64,000 nucleotides of DNA from Burkholderia cepacia ATCC 25416 (lineage in GTDB: Bacteria > Pseudomonadota > Gammaproteobacteria > Burkholderiales > Burkholderiaceae): contig NZ_CP012981.1 of the NCBI RefSeq assembly GCF_001411495.1, forward strand, positions 3,727,735-3,791,734, in the 5' to 3' direction. Shown here in pieces: positions 54,919-64,000 of this stretch. The translations under genes were made by a program, and so were the position numbers. The notes under the pieces were generated by a model. It ran no database searches and had not been told where the DNA came from. It saw only the letters and a list, made by a program, of their open reading frames with translations. Within the stretch, counting starts at the first letter, position 1; each line of letters starts with the position of its first letter.

Positions 54919-55294
54919 GCGCACGACGAGGGGAAGGCGCGGGCCCGCCGCCCGCGCAGCCCCGCCGGACAAGACTTCCGGCGGAGCCGGTAACAAATCG
55001 AAAAAATTTTCGAACTTCTGTCGCAGGCCGTGGTCAGTATTTACGGTACGCGGCTGGTGTTGCCGGCGCGTCACCATTCTCCTCTTGTCGTTGTTGCTCC
55101 GGGGCCGTATCCGCCCCGGTTTTTTTTGCCCGCAGAATTCGTGCTGCGCCGCAGCATGTCACCGCCGGGCACGCCGCTTGCGCGGCCCCGCCCGTTCCGG
55201 CGCCCGGTCAGCGGCGCCCTGCCCGCGTCGCCGGCGCGCGCCCCTGCTAGAATCGCAGTTTCCCGTCGTTTTCCGCCGTTCCTCTACAGACCCT
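54919..55294 (+). other. 376-bp gap with a strong terminator; possible small RNA
   Basis: No protein gene. Contains a CCGCCGGA/TCCGGCGG hairpin (54962-54984), a TCGAAAA-aa-TTTTCGA element (54998-55013), and the intrinsic terminator at 55099-55127. The terminator is about 180 nt from the lipoprotein stop, so it may simply end a long 3' UTR, or end a short RNA starting near 55015-55030. Confidence 0.4.
55099..55127 (+). terminator. intrinsic terminator
   Basis: CCGGGGC-cgtatcc-GCCCCGG hairpin (55099-55119) followed by eight T residues, the longest T-run in the window. Confidence 0.9.
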
Positions 55295-57448
55295 ATGTCC
55301 GCATCCGACCTCACTTCCGTGCAGGCTGCGGCGCCGCAAGGTGACCGCCAGATCCTCGTTACGTCCGCACTGCCCTATGCCAACGGGCAGATCCACATCG
55401 GCCACCTGGTCGAGTACATCCAGACCGACATCTGGGTGCGGACGCTGCGAATGCATGGCCATGAGGTCTACTACATCGGCGCCGACGACACGCACGGCAC
55501 GCCGATCATGCTGCGCGCGGAGAAGGAAGGCCTGACCCCGAAGCAGCTGATCGACCGCGTGTGGACCGAGCACAAGCGCGACTTCGACAGCTTCGGCGTG
55601 TCGTTCGACAATTTCTACTCGACCGATTCGGACGAGAACCGCGTGCTGAGCGAGAAGATCTACGTCGCGCTGCAGGAAGCCGGTTTCATCGCCGAGCGCG
55701 AGATCGAGCAGGCGTACGATCCCGTCAAGGAAATGTTCCTGCCCGACCGCTTCATCAAGGGCGAGTGCCCGAAGTGCCACGCGAAGGATCAGTACGGCGA
55801 CAGCTGCGAAGTGTGCGGTTCGACCTACCTGCCCACCGAACTGCTGAACCCGTATTCGGTCGTATCGGGCGCGACGCCGGTGCGCAAGACGTCGAAGCAC
55901 TACTTCTTCCGCCTGTCCGACCCGCGCTGCGAAACGTTCCTGCGCGAATGGGTGAGCGGCCTCGCGCAGCCCGAAGCGACCAACAAGATGCGCGAATGGC
56001 TCGGCGACGCCGGCGAGTCCAAGCTCGCCGACTGGGACATCTCGCGCGACGCGCCGTATTTCGGCTTCGAGATCCCTGGCGCGCCCGGCAAGTATTTCTA
56101 CGTGTGGCTCGACGCGCCCGTCGGCTACTACGCGAGCTTCAAGAACCTGTGCGACCGCAACGGCGTCGACTTCGACGCGTGGATCCGCCCGGGCTCGACC
56201 ACCGAGCAGTATCACTTCATCGGCAAGGACATCCTGTACTTCCACACGCTGTTCTGGCCCGCGATGCTCGAGTTCTCGGGCCACCGCACGCCGACCAACG
56301 TGTTCGCGCACGGCTTCCTGACGGTCGACGGCGCGAAGATGTCGAAGTCGCGCGGCACGTTCATCACCGCGCAGAGCTACATCGACACGGGCCTGAACCC
56401 CGAATGGCTGCGCTACTACTTCGCCGCGAAGCTGAACGCGACGATGGAAGACATCGACCTGAACCTCGACGATTTCCAGGCGCGCGTGAACAGCGATCTC
56501 GTCGGCAAGTACGTGAACATCGCGAGCCGCGCGGCAGGCTTCCTGATCAAGCGCTTCGACGGCCGCGTGCAGGACAGCGCGATGAACCATCCGCTCGTCG
56601 TGAAGCTGCGCGATGCGATTCCCGGGATCGCCGCGCACTACGAAGCACGCGAGTACGGCCGCGCGCTGCGCCACACGATGGAGCTCGCGGACGAAGTGAA
56701 CGCGTACGTCGACGGCGCGAAACCGTGGGATCTCGCGAAGGATCCGGCCAACGCGGTCGCGCTGCACGAAACCTGCAGCGTGAGCCTCGAGTCCTTCCGC
56801 CTGCTGTCGCTCGCGCTGAAGCCGGTGATGCCGCGCGTGGCCGAGGCCGTCGAGTCGTTCTTCGGGATCGCGCCGCTCGCGTGGGCCGATGCCGCGAAGC
56901 CGCTGTCGTCGGAACAGCCGATCAAGGCGTACCAGCACCTGATGACGCGCGTCGACCCGAAGCAGATCGAGGCATTGCTCGCCGCGAACCGCGATTCGCT
57001 GCAGGCCGAGGCCACCGGCGCGGCCGCCGCGAGCGCGAACGCCGCCAAGGAGGCGAAGAACGCCAAGGTGAACGCGAAGCCGGCCGCCGTGAACGGCGCC
57101 GACGATGCCCCCATCTCGATCGACGATTTCGCGAAGATCGACCTGCGCATCGCGAAGATCGTCGCGTGCCAGGCCGTCGAGGGTTCGGACAAGCTGCTGC
57201 AGCTCACGCTCGACGTCGGCGAGGAAAAGACCCGCAACGTGTTCTCGGGCATCAAGTCGGCGTACCAGCCCGAGCAGCTCGTGGGCAAGCTGACCGTGAT
57301 GGTCGCGAACCTCGCGCCGCGCAAGATGAAGTTCGGCCTGTCCGAAGGGATGGTGCTCGCCGCGTCGGCCACCGACGAGAAGGCGGAACCGGGCCTCTAC
57401 ATCCTCGAGCCGCACAGCGGCGCGAAGCCCGGCATGCGCGTGAAGTAA
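55295..57448 (+). CDS. metG: methionyl-tRNA synthetase with C-terminal tRNA-binding domain
   Basis: 717 residues from ATG at 55295; longer upstream frames run through the terminator. HIGH motif in [13 protein letters not shown], zinc knuckle CPKC...CEVCG, KMSKS in [12 protein letters not shown], anticodon domain, then an Ala/Lys/Asn linker (about 570-600) and a Tyr-type EMAP/tRNA-binding OB domain (about 605-717, [24 protein letters not shown]). It charges tRNA-Met. All signature residues are present. Confidence 0.97.
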   Translation: MSASDLTSVQAAAPQGDRQILVTSALPYANGQIHIGHLVEYIQTDIWVRTLRMHGHEVYYIGADDTHGTPIMLRAEKEGLTPKQLIDRVWTEHKRDFDSFGVSFDNFYSTDSDENRVLSEKIYVALQEAGFIAEREIEQAYDPVKEMFLPDRFIKGECPKCHAKDQYGDSCEVCGSTYLPTELLNPYSVVSGATPVRKTSKHYFFRLSDPRCETFLREWVSGLAQPEATNKMREWLGDAGESKLADWDISRDAPYFGFEIPGAPGKYFYVWLDAPVGYYASFKNLCDRNGVDFDAWIRPGSTTEQYHFIGKDILYFHTLFWPAMLEFSGHRTPTNVFAHGFLTVDGAKMSKSRGTFITAQSYIDTGLNPEWLRYYFAAKLNATMEDIDLNLDDFQARVNSDLVGKYVNIASRAAGFLIKRFDGRVQDSAMNHPLVVKLRDAIPGIAAHYEAREYGRALRHTMELADEVNAYVDGAKPWDLAKDPANAVALHETCSVSLESFRLLSLALKPVMPRVAEAVESFFGIAPLAWADAAKPLSSEQPIKAYQHLMTRVDPKQIEALLAANRDSLQAEATGAAAASANAAKEAKNAKVNAKPAAVNGADDAPISIDDFAKIDLRIAKIVACQAVEGSDKLLQLTLDVGEEKTRNVFSGIKSAYQPEQLVGKLTVMVANLAPRKMKFGLSEGMVLAASATDEKAEPGLYILEPHSGAKPGMRVK

Positions 57449-57476
57449 GCCGAACGCGCTGCCGCTGGCGCCAAAC

Positions 57477-57512
57477 AAAGCCCCGCACGATTCGTTTCGT
57501 GCGGGGCTTTTT
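57477..57512. terminator. bidirectional terminator between metG and tamB
   Basis: AAAGCCCCGCACGA (57477-57490) pairs with TCGTGCGGGGCTTT (57497-57510), flanked by A and T runs. Confidence 0.92.
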
Positions 57513-57515
57513 CAT

Positions 57516-60500
57516 TCATGGCTGCTCGGCACGCCGCGCCCGCGCCGCGTCGCTGCCGAACCACCGGTCGAAACGCCGCGTGTAGTTCAGGTCGACGCCC
57601 TGGAACGTGCCGCCGTACGCGGACACGGACCAGAAGCGCGTCAGGTTGATCGTCGCCTTGAACGCGTTGCTCGCCGACTGCAGCCCCTGCTCGAAGCCGA
57701 GCACGAACCGCTCGTTGATCGCCTTCGACACCAGCACGACCTGCGGGTCCGTCAGGCCCACTTCGCTGCGGCCGACCGAGACCTCGTCGAGACCGAAGGT
57801 CTGCGCGACGCGCTTGCCGGTCACGCTGCCGAGCAGCCCGAGCGCCGCCGTCATCGTGCCCTGCTGACCGACGTTGTTGCCCTGGTCGGTGCCGTGCCCG
57901 AACAGCAGCCACGACAGCTTTTCGTTGTCCGTGACGTTCGGTTCCGACACCAGCTTGACCGTCAGCGACTGGATCGTGCCCGTGACCTGCACGCCGGCCT
58001 CGACTTCCTGGTTGCGCCGCATCGCGAGGATGTTGACGCCCGGGTTCGACACGGGGCCGTTGAACGTGAAGAAGCCGTTCTCGATCGCGAGCTTGCGGCC
58101 GAACGACGTGTACGTCGACCCTTCGGTCACACGCACGTTGCCAACCGCGCGCAGCGGCACGCCCGGCGCGCTCATCACGGTAATCGTGCCGCGCAGCCCG
58201 AGATCCGCGCCGTGCCCCTTGAAGCGGAAGTTGTTGCCGAGGCCGATGTCGATGTTCGCGCGCGGCGCGAGCGACGGCGCCGGTTTGTCCGCGGCCGGCT
58301 TTGGCTTGGCAACGGCGGTGCCGGTCGGCGTCTCGCCGCGCACCGTGCCGTCGGGTTGCACGATCACCACGTCGTCCGACAGATGCGGCGCCGACTCCTC
58401 GGGCAGGTCGAACAGTGCGCGATCGACGACGAACTTGCCGTCGATCGACAGCGCGCCGCGCGGCCCGTCGTTCGCGACCGTCGCCTTGCCCGACAGCGAC
58501 AGCTTCCGGTCCGGCGCCGCGAACAGCTCGAGCTTGTCCGCGACGATGCTCGCGGTCAGGTCGGGCGCCTCGCCGTCGAGACGCACGCGGCCAAGTGCGC
58601 GCAGCGTGCCGTCGCCGCCGTGGAACTCGACCTGCTGGAATTCGACGAGGTTTTCCGACAGCTTGATGCGCACGATGCCGTCCTTCAGCTGCACGCCCTG
58701 GTCGACGAGCGTCGCGGACAGGTCGTCGCCCGTCAGCATCCCCGACAGGTTCGGCTTCGCCGGCGTGCCCGCGACGGTCAGCTTCAGCGCCGCGCGCCCG
58801 CCGAGCAGATAGCTCGGCCCGAACAGGTTGCCGGTCGTCTTCAGCGCCGGGACGTCGACGTCGATGCGGCCCGACAGCGGGCCATCGTCGACCACGCCGA
58901 ACATGCCGTCGCGCAACGCGAACGGCACGGTGACGTTCGCATCGAGCGTGCCGATCCGGTTCGCCTTCGCGAGCGCCGTCACGTTGAGCCGGTTGCCGGG
59001 CGTGAAGTTCGCGCGCGCGGACAGGTCGGTCAGCCCCAGCGACGCGATGCCGCGCCCGCTCTCGATCGTCACGTCGCCGCCGCGCCGCTTCACCTGCACA
59101 TGGCCGGTCGAGTTCGCGCCGAGCGAGAAATCCCAGTCGGCGTCGAGCACGACGTCGGTTCGTACCGGCGGCCGCTGGCCCGTCAGCTCCTGGCGGACCT
59201 CGAGGAAACGCGCGACCGACACGCCGCTCACGGAGCCCGCCGAGCGCATCTGGCCGTGATCGAACACGAACGACTTCAGGTCGATCGCCGCGCCCTCGAG
59301 CGTGAGCCGCGTCGCGCCGAGCGTCACGCGGCCGGCACCGACCGATACGGTCAGCGGCGCCTGCAGCGCGACGGCCGGCGTGCCGCGGTTCGCGAGCCGC
59401 GTCACGGTACCGTCCCAGCGCATCCCGTCGCGGCTCTCGACCACGCCGCCGTTCGCCGCGAGCGTCAAGTCGATCACGCGGCCGCCGGCCGTCCCGAGTG
59501 CCGACGCGTCGAGCGTGTGCTTCGCGCGCGTACCGTCGAGGTTCGCGCGCAGCGATTTCAGATTCAGCGAACCGAGCGCGAGGTCGGTCGCGTCGGCCGT
59601 GAACACGAGGGCGCCGTGCGCGCCGTCGCGGATGTCCGCGCGACCCTGCGCGGCACCGATCCGGTTCGAGCCGACGACGACGTGCTCGGCCTTGTAGGTG
59701 GCCGTCACGTTCGGGTGCGCGAAGCTGCCGGTCAGGTCGCCCTGCGCCTGCACGAGCCCTTCCACGCCGAAGCCGAGCCGGTCGAGCTGCGGCGCGTCGA
59801 TGACGAACCGCAGCCGGTCGCCGGGTGCCCCGAAGCTGCCGCGCAGGTCGACATGATTGCCGGCGATCGACAGGTTCGCGTTGCTCGGCAGGATCCGCGA
59901 GCCGGCGAGCTGCACGACGCCGGCGCCGGTCAGCGGCACGCCGTCGTACAGGCTGTCGCCGAGCTTGAAGGTCGCCTTCGTCGACACCTGCGGCGCGAAT
60001 GCGCCCGACGCCGTCAGCGTGCCCGACACGCGCGTCTCGCCGCGCCTGGGCGGCGCCTTCGCGACCTTGACAGGCGCCTTGCCGCTGCCGGCCTTCGGCG
60101 CGCTCTGCGCGGCGAGCAGCAGCGGATCGAATCCGGTCAGCGTCGCCTTCGCGTCGTAGCTCGAATGCGCATCGTGGCGGAACACGCCCGTCAGGTCGAT
60201 GCGGCCCTTGCCCGCCGTCACGCGCGCGTCGGTCAGCACGGTCTGCTGCGGCGTCAGCGCAACCTTCGCGCGTGCGCCGAGCGCGAGCTTCGGATCGTTC
60301 AGGTTGAAGTCGACGGTCGTCACGCTGGCCGCGAGCGTCACGCCGAGCGGGCCGCCCAGGCGCATCGGCCGCAGCTCGGCGACGAAGGCGTTCAGGTCGA
60401 GGTTCGCGACCTTCAGGTCGAAGCGGCCCTTGCCGCCCGTCAGCGTGCCGTTGCCCGTCACGCTGCCGTCGCGGATCAGCTTCAGCGCGAGCGCGTCGAT

Positions 60501-61608
60501 CCGCTGCGCGTGCGCGTCGAGATGCACGTTCGCGTGCGCGTCGATCACCGGCAACAGGTGATCGCCGAGCGTGCCGGGCTTCGCGTTGACGATCGACACC
60601 GGGCCCGTCACCGCGAACCCCTTTGCGGGCGCCGAGCCGGCCGGCGCGGTCACGGGTGCGAGTTCCGCGCGCACCGCGAGATCGGCGGCCGGCGCGCCGG
60701 GCGCGAGCGCCTGCGGGTTCACGTGATCGAACGCGAGCGACGCGCGCGTGAGCGGCACCGCGCCGAACGGCGCGGCCTCGACGTGCGCGCGCCCGTTCAG
60801 CTTCATCCCGCTCGCGTCGACTTCCGCGACGAGCGCCTCGAGCGAGCCCGACACGCGAGCGCGCGCATCGACCGGCTCGTCGGCCAGCTTGCCTGAGTAA
60901 GTGGCCTCCCCCGTCAGCGCGAACGGCTTCACGCCGTCGAGTTTCGCGCGCGCGGTCAGCGCACCGTACGGCGTATCGACGCCGTCGAGCACGAGTTCAT
61001 GGTGACGACCGTCGCTGCGGCCGTTCAGCGCGAGATGGTCGAGCTGCGTCGTCGAGCCGCCGTCGTGGATCGCGAGGTGATCGACGCGCAGGTCGTCGAT
61101 CCGCAACTGCAGCGGCAGGCTCAGGTCCTGCGGCGTCGTACTCGGCGTCGACGGCCCCGGCGGGATCCGCACGTCGATCGTGCCGGCGCGAAGATACGCG
61201 ATGGACAGACGCCACGGCGCGCGGGTCAATGCCCAGCGGCCGTCGATCCGGTCGATGCGGATTTCGGTACCGGTGCCGTCGGGGCTCGTCCAGGCGAACC
61301 CGCGCAACCGCACGCCGGTCGCGAGCGAGCCGCCGTCGAGCGTGCCCGCGAGCCGCGCGCCGAGCACGCGCTCCGCCACCTGCCACGCGAGCCGCGTGCC
61401 GTGCTCGGTCGTCACCGCGGCCAGCACGAGCCCGACGGCCAGCACGACGAGCAGCACGACCGTCGCGAGCGTCCCATGCGACGAACCGCCCGATGCGCGC
61501 GACGGGCCCGCGGCGCGGCGCGCGCGGCGGCGCGTCGGGCGCGCCGCCGGGCGTGTCCGGATCGCCAGGCGGCGGCGTGTCGTTCGTATCGTTCGGGTCC
61601 TTCGTCAT
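57516..61608 (-). pseudogene. tamB: TamB translocation and assembly module protein, frame broken near its start as read
   Basis: The main frame (57516-61457) gives about 1313 residues of TamB: repeated beta-strand (AsmA/RBG-like groove) region and a C-terminal DUF490 domain ending with a barrel-like FDRWFGSDAARARRAEQP. It has no good start; its first codons are the middle of the transmembrane segment (GTG at 61457). A different frame begins with ATG at 61608 and reads a sensible hydrophilic leader ending RIGRFVAW. Removing one G from GGG at 61473-61475 joins it to TLATVVLLVVLAVGL, the missing half of the membrane anchor. So a one-base insertion is likely, real or a sequencing error. TamB works with TamA to insert outer-membrane proteins or move lipids. 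Confidence 0.85.
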
Positions 61609-61633
61609 GCGGTTCGTCGATGAAGCGGTACGT

Positions 61634-63447
61634 TCAGAAAGCGATGCCGAGCGTCAGGTACGGGCGCACGCTATGGTTGCGCAACCCGTACGCGACGTCG
61701 ACGTTGATCGGGCCGACGGGGCTGCGCCAGCGCGCGCCGACGCCGACGCCCGGGTAGAACACGCGTTCGCCCCACGCATCGGTGGCCGTGCCGATGTCGA
61801 AGAACGTCGCGGCACCCCAGTCGCGGTTGAACCAGTGCTGGTATTCGGCGGTGCCCGTCATCAGGTACTTGGTCGGCAGGACGGAACCGTCGACGCTGTT
61901 GCCGATGCTCTGGTAACCGTAGCCGCGCACCGAGTTCGAGCCGCCCGCGCGGAACAGCAGCGACGCCGGCACGCCGGTCGAGCTGCCGCTCGTGAACACG
62001 CCGCCGAGCTCCGCGCGGAACACGAACAGGTCGCGCTTGCCGACCGGCAGGTACTGCTGGCCGCGCGCGTAGCCGCGGATGAAGGTCTGGTCGGTCAGTA
62101 CGCCCTTGACCGCGAAGCCGGCCTCCGCGTGGATCAGGTTGCCCGAACGCGGGAACAGCGGATCGTCGACGTTGCGGCGCGTCCATGCCCATTGCGGCAC
62201 GAGCGCGCGGCTCGTGGTCGGCCCGCGCCGTTCTGGTCGAGCCGGTCCTGGTAGTACATCAGCGAATACGAATAGTCGATGAACTGGCCCGTGCGCGTGC
62301 GCTGCACGCCGACCCGCGCGCTGTAGATGCGCGTATCCGACACGTTGGTGTTCGTGTACGACGCGAGCACGCTGTTGGTCCAACCCTTCTCGCCCGGCGG
62401 CATCGACAGCTGGACCTGCCCGTATTGCTGGATCTGGTCGAGCCGGCCCGACACGGTCAGCGGCCACGCGGCGCCGAACGTGTCGAGATACGTGTAGGAG
62501 CCCTGCACATGCGGCCCGGTGTCGGTCGCGAAGCCGACGCCGCCGCGGATGTTGTTGTACGGGAACTCGCTGACCTTCACGTGCACGGGCGTGCGCTCGG
62601 GCTTCGCCGTATCGTCGCCGACGTCGATCGCGACGCTCGCGTAGTACGGCGTGTTCTGCAACTGCCGCTGCAATTCGGTGATCCGCTGCACGTCGTAGAT
62701 CTCGCCTTCCGACAGCGGATTGACGTTCGTGACGATCTTCTCCGGATAGCGCCGCACACCGTCGACGTCGACCTTGCCGATCGTGAACGTCGGACCGCTG
62801 TCGAACGTGACCGCGAGCGTCGCGCGCTGCGTGCGCGGATCGATGCGCGCCTCCGACGACGCGATCTTCGCGCCGAGATAACGACGCGACTGCAGTTGCC
62901 TGAGCGCCGCGCCCTTCGCGCCGTCCCAGTCGGACTGCGTGAACGGGTCGCCCGGCTTCAGCGAAAACGCGAAACGGGTCGCGGCTTCCTGCTTCGGGTC
63001 CTCGGTGTCGACGGGCCCCTTGAAGGTCAGGTCGACGCTCGACACGACGGTCTGCTTGCCCGGATCGACCGCGATGCGCACGTCGCGCTTGCCGTCGCGC
63101 GTGCGCACGTCGGTGCGCACGACCGGCGAGAAATACCCGGCCGTCGCGGTCAGGTCGCGCACCTGCTGCGGGGTGGCCTTCACGAGGAAGTCGAACTGGT
63201 CGTCGCTGATGTCGTCGCGCTTCGCGAAGCGCGCGATGTCGAGGTGCGTCTTGAGCAGCTTGCGAACCGAGCGCGGCGCGTCGATGTCGACGTCGTACTT
63301 CGCGTGGGCCGGCAGCGCGAAGCACGCGGCCAGGCAACCCGCGAGGGTCGCCCGTGCGGCACGGGCCGCGGCGCCGGCGCGATTGCGTTCCACGCGCGGG
63401 CCCGCGTCATGTGCCGGATGTGCTTGCTGGTTCGACTGCCCCGCCAA
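61634..63447 (-). pseudogene. tamA: TamA (BamA/Omp85 family), frameshifted in the barrel as read
   Basis: The N-terminal frame (from TTG at 63447, or GTG at 63393) has a signal peptide ending ALPAHA, three POTRA domains and the first barrel strands, up to YYQDRLDQNGAG. The next frame then continues with GPTTSRALVPQWAWTRRNVDDPLFPRSG, the lid motif VRGYGYQSIG, and a C-terminal strand ending LTLGIAF with terminal Phe. Adding one base in the GGCCC run at 62220-62224 restores a single product of about 604 residues. GAGG lies 6 nt before the TTG. It is 25 bp upstream of the tamB start, as an operon. As read, the protein would lose most of its barrel. Confidence 0.87.
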
Positions 63448-63715
63448 ATATGACCTCGCCCTCGGTTGTCACGGTTTTTGTGGAAAACCCTGTATTTGAC
63501 CACAGCGTGCCGGCGCCAAAGCTTAATGTTTGTAAACCGCCGCGCGAGCGCGCCGTGGCCGCGGCGTCATGCCCGGCGGTGCGCTTGCGGCCGCCGGCTG
63601 CGCGCCAACCCGCGGATTCGACGCGCGATTGCCGCCGGCCGTTCCCGCGATGCGGTAAAATCCCGCCATCGTGAATCCGGCGCATCGTGCGCCGCCCGAA
63701 ACGGAAAATCCAGCC

Positions 63716-63908
63716 ATGCCGTACCAGTCCGATGTCACGCAGTTCCTGAACCAGCTCAAGCAACAGAAGCCGACGCTCGAGGAAGAGCAGGCGCAAGGGG
63801 CCGTTCCCTGCTGTGGGACAAGCAGCCCGATCGACCTCGAAGAGCGCGCCGAGCAGCAGGGAATCGCGCGTGAAGCAAACGTCGTACGTCTACTACCAGA
63901 ACTTCTGA
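63716..63908 (+). pseudogene. DUF3460 small protein gene with three frame breaks as read
   Basis: Starts MPYQSDVTQFLNQLKQQKPT, the hallmark of the small beta-proteobacterial DUF3460 family (about 60 residues, unknown role). The expected continuation SLLWDKQ is in another frame, PIDLEERAEQQ returns to the first frame, and the expected end RVKQTSYVYYQNF with TGA at 63906 is in a third. The joins fall at GGGGCC (about 63797-63802), CCC (about 63829) and GGG (about 63860). All are G/C runs. In the uncorrected frame the product is about 66 residues with an altered C-terminus. Its place before scpA is normal for Burkholderia. Confidence 0.75.
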
Positions 63909-63912
63909 CGAC

Positions 63913-64000
63913 GTGAGCGCCGCCGACGAGGCCAGCGCCGCCCGCCAGGACGACGCGATCGCCGCGCCCGCGGGCGCCGATTCGACGCCCGACACGGTCG
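63913..64000 (+). CDS. scpA: N-terminal fragment, probably segregation and condensation protein A
   Basis: GTG at 63913 opens a frame reading VSAADEASAARQDDAIAAPAGADSTPDTV to the window edge. The acidic Ala-rich leader is too short to show a domain. The assignment rests on position: in Burkholderia genomes scpA commonly follows the DUF3460 gene. Only 29 codons are visible. Confidence 0.45.
   Translation, partial: MSAADEASAARQDDAIAAPAGADSTPDTV

Noticed and set aside
55099..55127. Riboswitch controlling metG
   Set aside because: The hairpin and T-run form a simple intrinsic terminator with no aptamer-like structure that I can recognise between it and the preceding gene.
57894..60896. 1000-codon plus-strand open frame opposite tamB
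   Set aside because: Composition typical of an antisense shadow; the minus strand shows clear TamB sequence.

Overview
The window looks like chromosome 1 of a Burkholderia species, probably a Burkholderia cepacia complex member. This rests on very high GC, strong GC3 codon bias, and gene order typical of that genus: hemC-hemDX-hemY divergent from ppc, nadE followed by a PII gene, dcd next to an Arg/Lys/Orn decarboxylase, mrp, metG, tamAB, and DUF3460 before scpA. No rRNA, tRNA, CRISPR array, insertion sequence or prophage was seen.

Region 1 (1-7.2 kb, all minus strand) is a type VI secretion island. It encodes a VgrG with a C-terminal class 3 lipase, an exported ankyrin protein (candidate lipase immunity), a DUF1795/Eag-type chaperone with an extra C-terminal domain, a prePAAR/PAAR effector whose C-terminus looks like a permuted NlpC/P60 (LRAT-like) fold, a small candidate immunity protein and a TPR protein. 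Two different effectors seem to be loaded from one cassette.

Region 2 (7.7-22 kb) is transport and envelope sensing. It holds a NitT/TauT-like ABC transporter without a binding protein, an OmpR/EnvZ-type two-component system divergent from a Spy/CpxP-like periplasmic protein, a divergent pirin, a complete basic amino acid ABC importer, a diamine acetyltransferase-like GNAT, a LysR regulator and a major porin.

Region 3 (22-36.5 kb) is mixed metabolism: glnB and nadE, a FemAB-like GNAT, a GH3 lipoprotein with a divergent AraC regulator, a GIY-YIG protein with a histone H1-like tail, ppa, an aldehyde dehydrogenase/SDR/MFS catabolic operon, and an HTH protein coupled to a hydrolase-DUF4180 fusion.

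Region 4 (36.5-64 kb) is mostly conserved core: heme synthesis, ppc, a methyltransferase with a divergent regulator, argH, a HAD phosphatase, an LprI-like protein coupled to the decarboxylase, dcd, a SodC-like lipoprotein that has lost metal ligands, mrp, an OmpA-type lipoprotein, metG, tamB, tamA, a DUF3460 gene and the start of scpA. In the last 2.6 kb three consecutive genes carry single-base frame breaks in short G/C runs, which is either a local sequence-quality problem or real loss of the Tam system.
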